The translations under genes and the position numbers were made by a program. Under the pieces are notes generated by a model. The model worked only from the letters and a program-made list of their open reading frames with translations, did no database searches and was not told the origin of the DNA. A stretch of DNA of 64,000 bases from DATFVA01 sp963747755. Its GTDB lineage: Bacteria; Bacteroidota; Ignavibacteria; Ignavibacteriales; Ignavibacteriaceae. Of the stretch, positions 63,145 to 64,000 are shown piece by piece. The DNA is taken from the NCBI GenBank assembly GCA_963747755.1, contig CAVVGK010000014.1, forward strand, positions 186,001 to 250,000. Direction: 5' to 3'. Position 1 is the first letter of the stretch; every line of letters begins with the position of its first letter.

Positions 63145-64000
63145 GGTGTAACTCCGAAATCTTCAACCAAAACTTTCTGCAGCAAATCTTTCACATTCCC
63201 CGACCCGCCATTACATTTATGAAGCGGAAGACCTATGAAGAACAGGCTTTTGGGATTATTAAAAAATCCGATGTATCCAGGCAGTTCATTATTGGGAAAA
63301 TAATATAAAGGCACCGATCCGAAAGAACTTAATGAAAATGATTTAATACGGTAGAGCGGTGTAGTTGTTGTAAGACCGGGATATGCCGGGTTAGTTGAAT
63401 CCGCGGAAAGCTGAGTCCCTTCCAAAATTGAATCGTCTGTATAAAGTGTATCTGTGTTTATTGGTAAAAAACTACTGACTACAGCAAGATCGATATTCTG
63501 AAGGAACTGCATGCTGAAAGCAATCTTACCCCCTGCATCTAAAAAATTCTGTGTGGTTGCAGCCATCAGGTCGAGGGAGGGGTTATTGTTAGAATACCAG
63601 TATGCATACTTAAATAGTCTCATTGTCTGGAGGAATGTTACGTTTCTGTAAGGAAGCGGGTTTTGGATAAGATCGAGAACATCATATTTACCGCTCAAAC
63701 CAAGGCTATCCATCATCAATGCATAAAACTGCGGAGCGTTATCGGGAAGTGCATAATCATCAACAATCAGCATCTTACCCTTCGGTTTTTTAACATACCA
63801 TGTTCTGCCTGAATCAGGAAGAGCAATAAATCCCGAAGTGGCTCCCGAAATGTCTACTGCCTCAACATATATTTTATTTACATCATTAAATTTTAAGCCG
63901 AAGAGTTTTTGTGGAAAAATATTATTTTCCTGCCCTTCTATAAGAATATCCATTCCAGGATTACTAGATTGAAAATCAGTCGTTCTTAACGTAATGTTCC
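63141..64000 (-). CDS. Partial extracytoplasmic protein, N-terminus outside the window
   Basis: The frame is open through the right edge: codons before the ATG at 63953 read NITLRTTDFQSSNPG in frame with no stop, so the true start lies beyond 64000. The visible 286 residues contain GKMLIVDDYALPDN, a long mixed region with many aspartates and tyrosines, and the end NVKDLLQKVLVEDFG. The IVDDYA segment resembles proteins with a class I glutamine amidotransferase-like or GATase-fold domain, but that is uncertain. It overlaps the TonB receptor start by ATGA and heads the visible part of the operon. Confidence 0.75.
   Translation of the reverse strand, partial: NITLRTTDFQSSNPGMDILIEGQENNIFPQKLFGLKFNDVNKIYVEAVDISGATSGFIALPDSGRTWYVKKPKGKMLIVDDYALPDNAPQFYALMMDSLGLSGKYDVLDLIQNPLPYRNVTFLQTMRLFKYAYWYSNNNPSLDLMAATTQNFLDAGGKIAFSMQFLQNIDLAVVSSFLPINTDTLYTDDSILEGTQLSADSTNPAYPGLTTTTPLYRIKSFSLSSFGSVPLYYFPNNELPGYIGFFNNPKSLFFIGLPLHKCNGGSGNVKDLLQKVLVEDFGVTP

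Overview
The window looks like a chromosomal segment of an Ignavibacteria-type member of the Bacteroidota/Chlorobi group. The evidence is moderately AT-rich DNA, several secreted proteins ending in a type IX secretion (T9SS) C-terminal sorting domain with the NYPNPFNP-type signature, TonB-dependent receptors with an N-terminal carboxypeptidase-regulatory domain, a PorV-like protein, an atpD-atpC pair apart from the rest of the ATP synthase genes, and a GWxTD protein. Assignment to a species is not possible from sequence reading alone. There are no rRNA genes, insertion sequences or CRISPR arrays; one tRNA-Arg(ACG) is present.

Layout. (1) 1-9 kb is a sensory and stress cluster: single-domain response regulators, a Crp/Fnr-family regulator, an orphan CheB with a zinc-ribbon-like tail, a 984-residue CheB-CheR-PAS fusion, a soluble PAS-PAS histidine kinase of the HisKA_2 type, and a tiny lmo0937-type membrane protein. 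More receivers and a second Crp/Fnr paralogue lie at 17-24 kb. (2) 9-16 kb is the diaminopimelate/lysine branch: dapA-dapB-dapH-lysC, then a TonB-dependent receptor, then an M20 peptidase that matches N-acetyldiaminopimelate deacetylase. (3) 16-24 kb holds two tiny membrane-protein genes, the tRNA, a hypothetical membrane protein and a 1344-residue T9SS-exported beta-propeller protein. (4) 24-39 kb is mostly housekeeping: radical SAM protein, tadA, adk, a ftsE-like ATPase, a methyltransferase, pdxA, a GWxTD protein, rho, folC, pyrD-pyrK, an rpiB homologue lacking the usual catalytic cysteine, and mannose-1-phosphate guanylyltransferase. (5) 39.6-50.1 kb is a complex I operon, nuoABCDHIJKLMN, without nuoEFG, led by a good candidate promoter; nuoB and nuoD each carry an apparent single-base frameshift. 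(6) 50.2-53.9 kb is an Fe-S and oxygen-stress run: Rrf2 regulator, cysteine desulfurase, an unknown small protein, an IscA-type protein, superoxide dismutase and a Lon-N-domain protein. (7) 53.9-55.7 kb is atpD-atpC. (8) 56-64 kb is a tightly overlapping five-gene envelope operon: an incomplete surface protein, a TonB-dependent receptor, a PorV-like protein, an NHL-repeat lipoprotein and a T9SS-exported phospholipase-D-fold protein.

How they fit together. The left cluster looks like a cytoplasmic sensory network in which PAS kinase output could pass to free receivers. The dap genes plus the M20 deacetylase supply most of an N-acetyl route to diaminopimelate. The 11-subunit complex I lacks the NADH-input module in this window, so its electron donor may be ferredoxin or a module encoded elsewhere. 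The most system-like candidate for something undescribed is the five-gene operon at the right end, where four successive gene pairs overlap by 1-4 bases and a secreted two-HKD phospholipase-D/nuclease-like enzyme is coupled to a TonB-dependent receptor.
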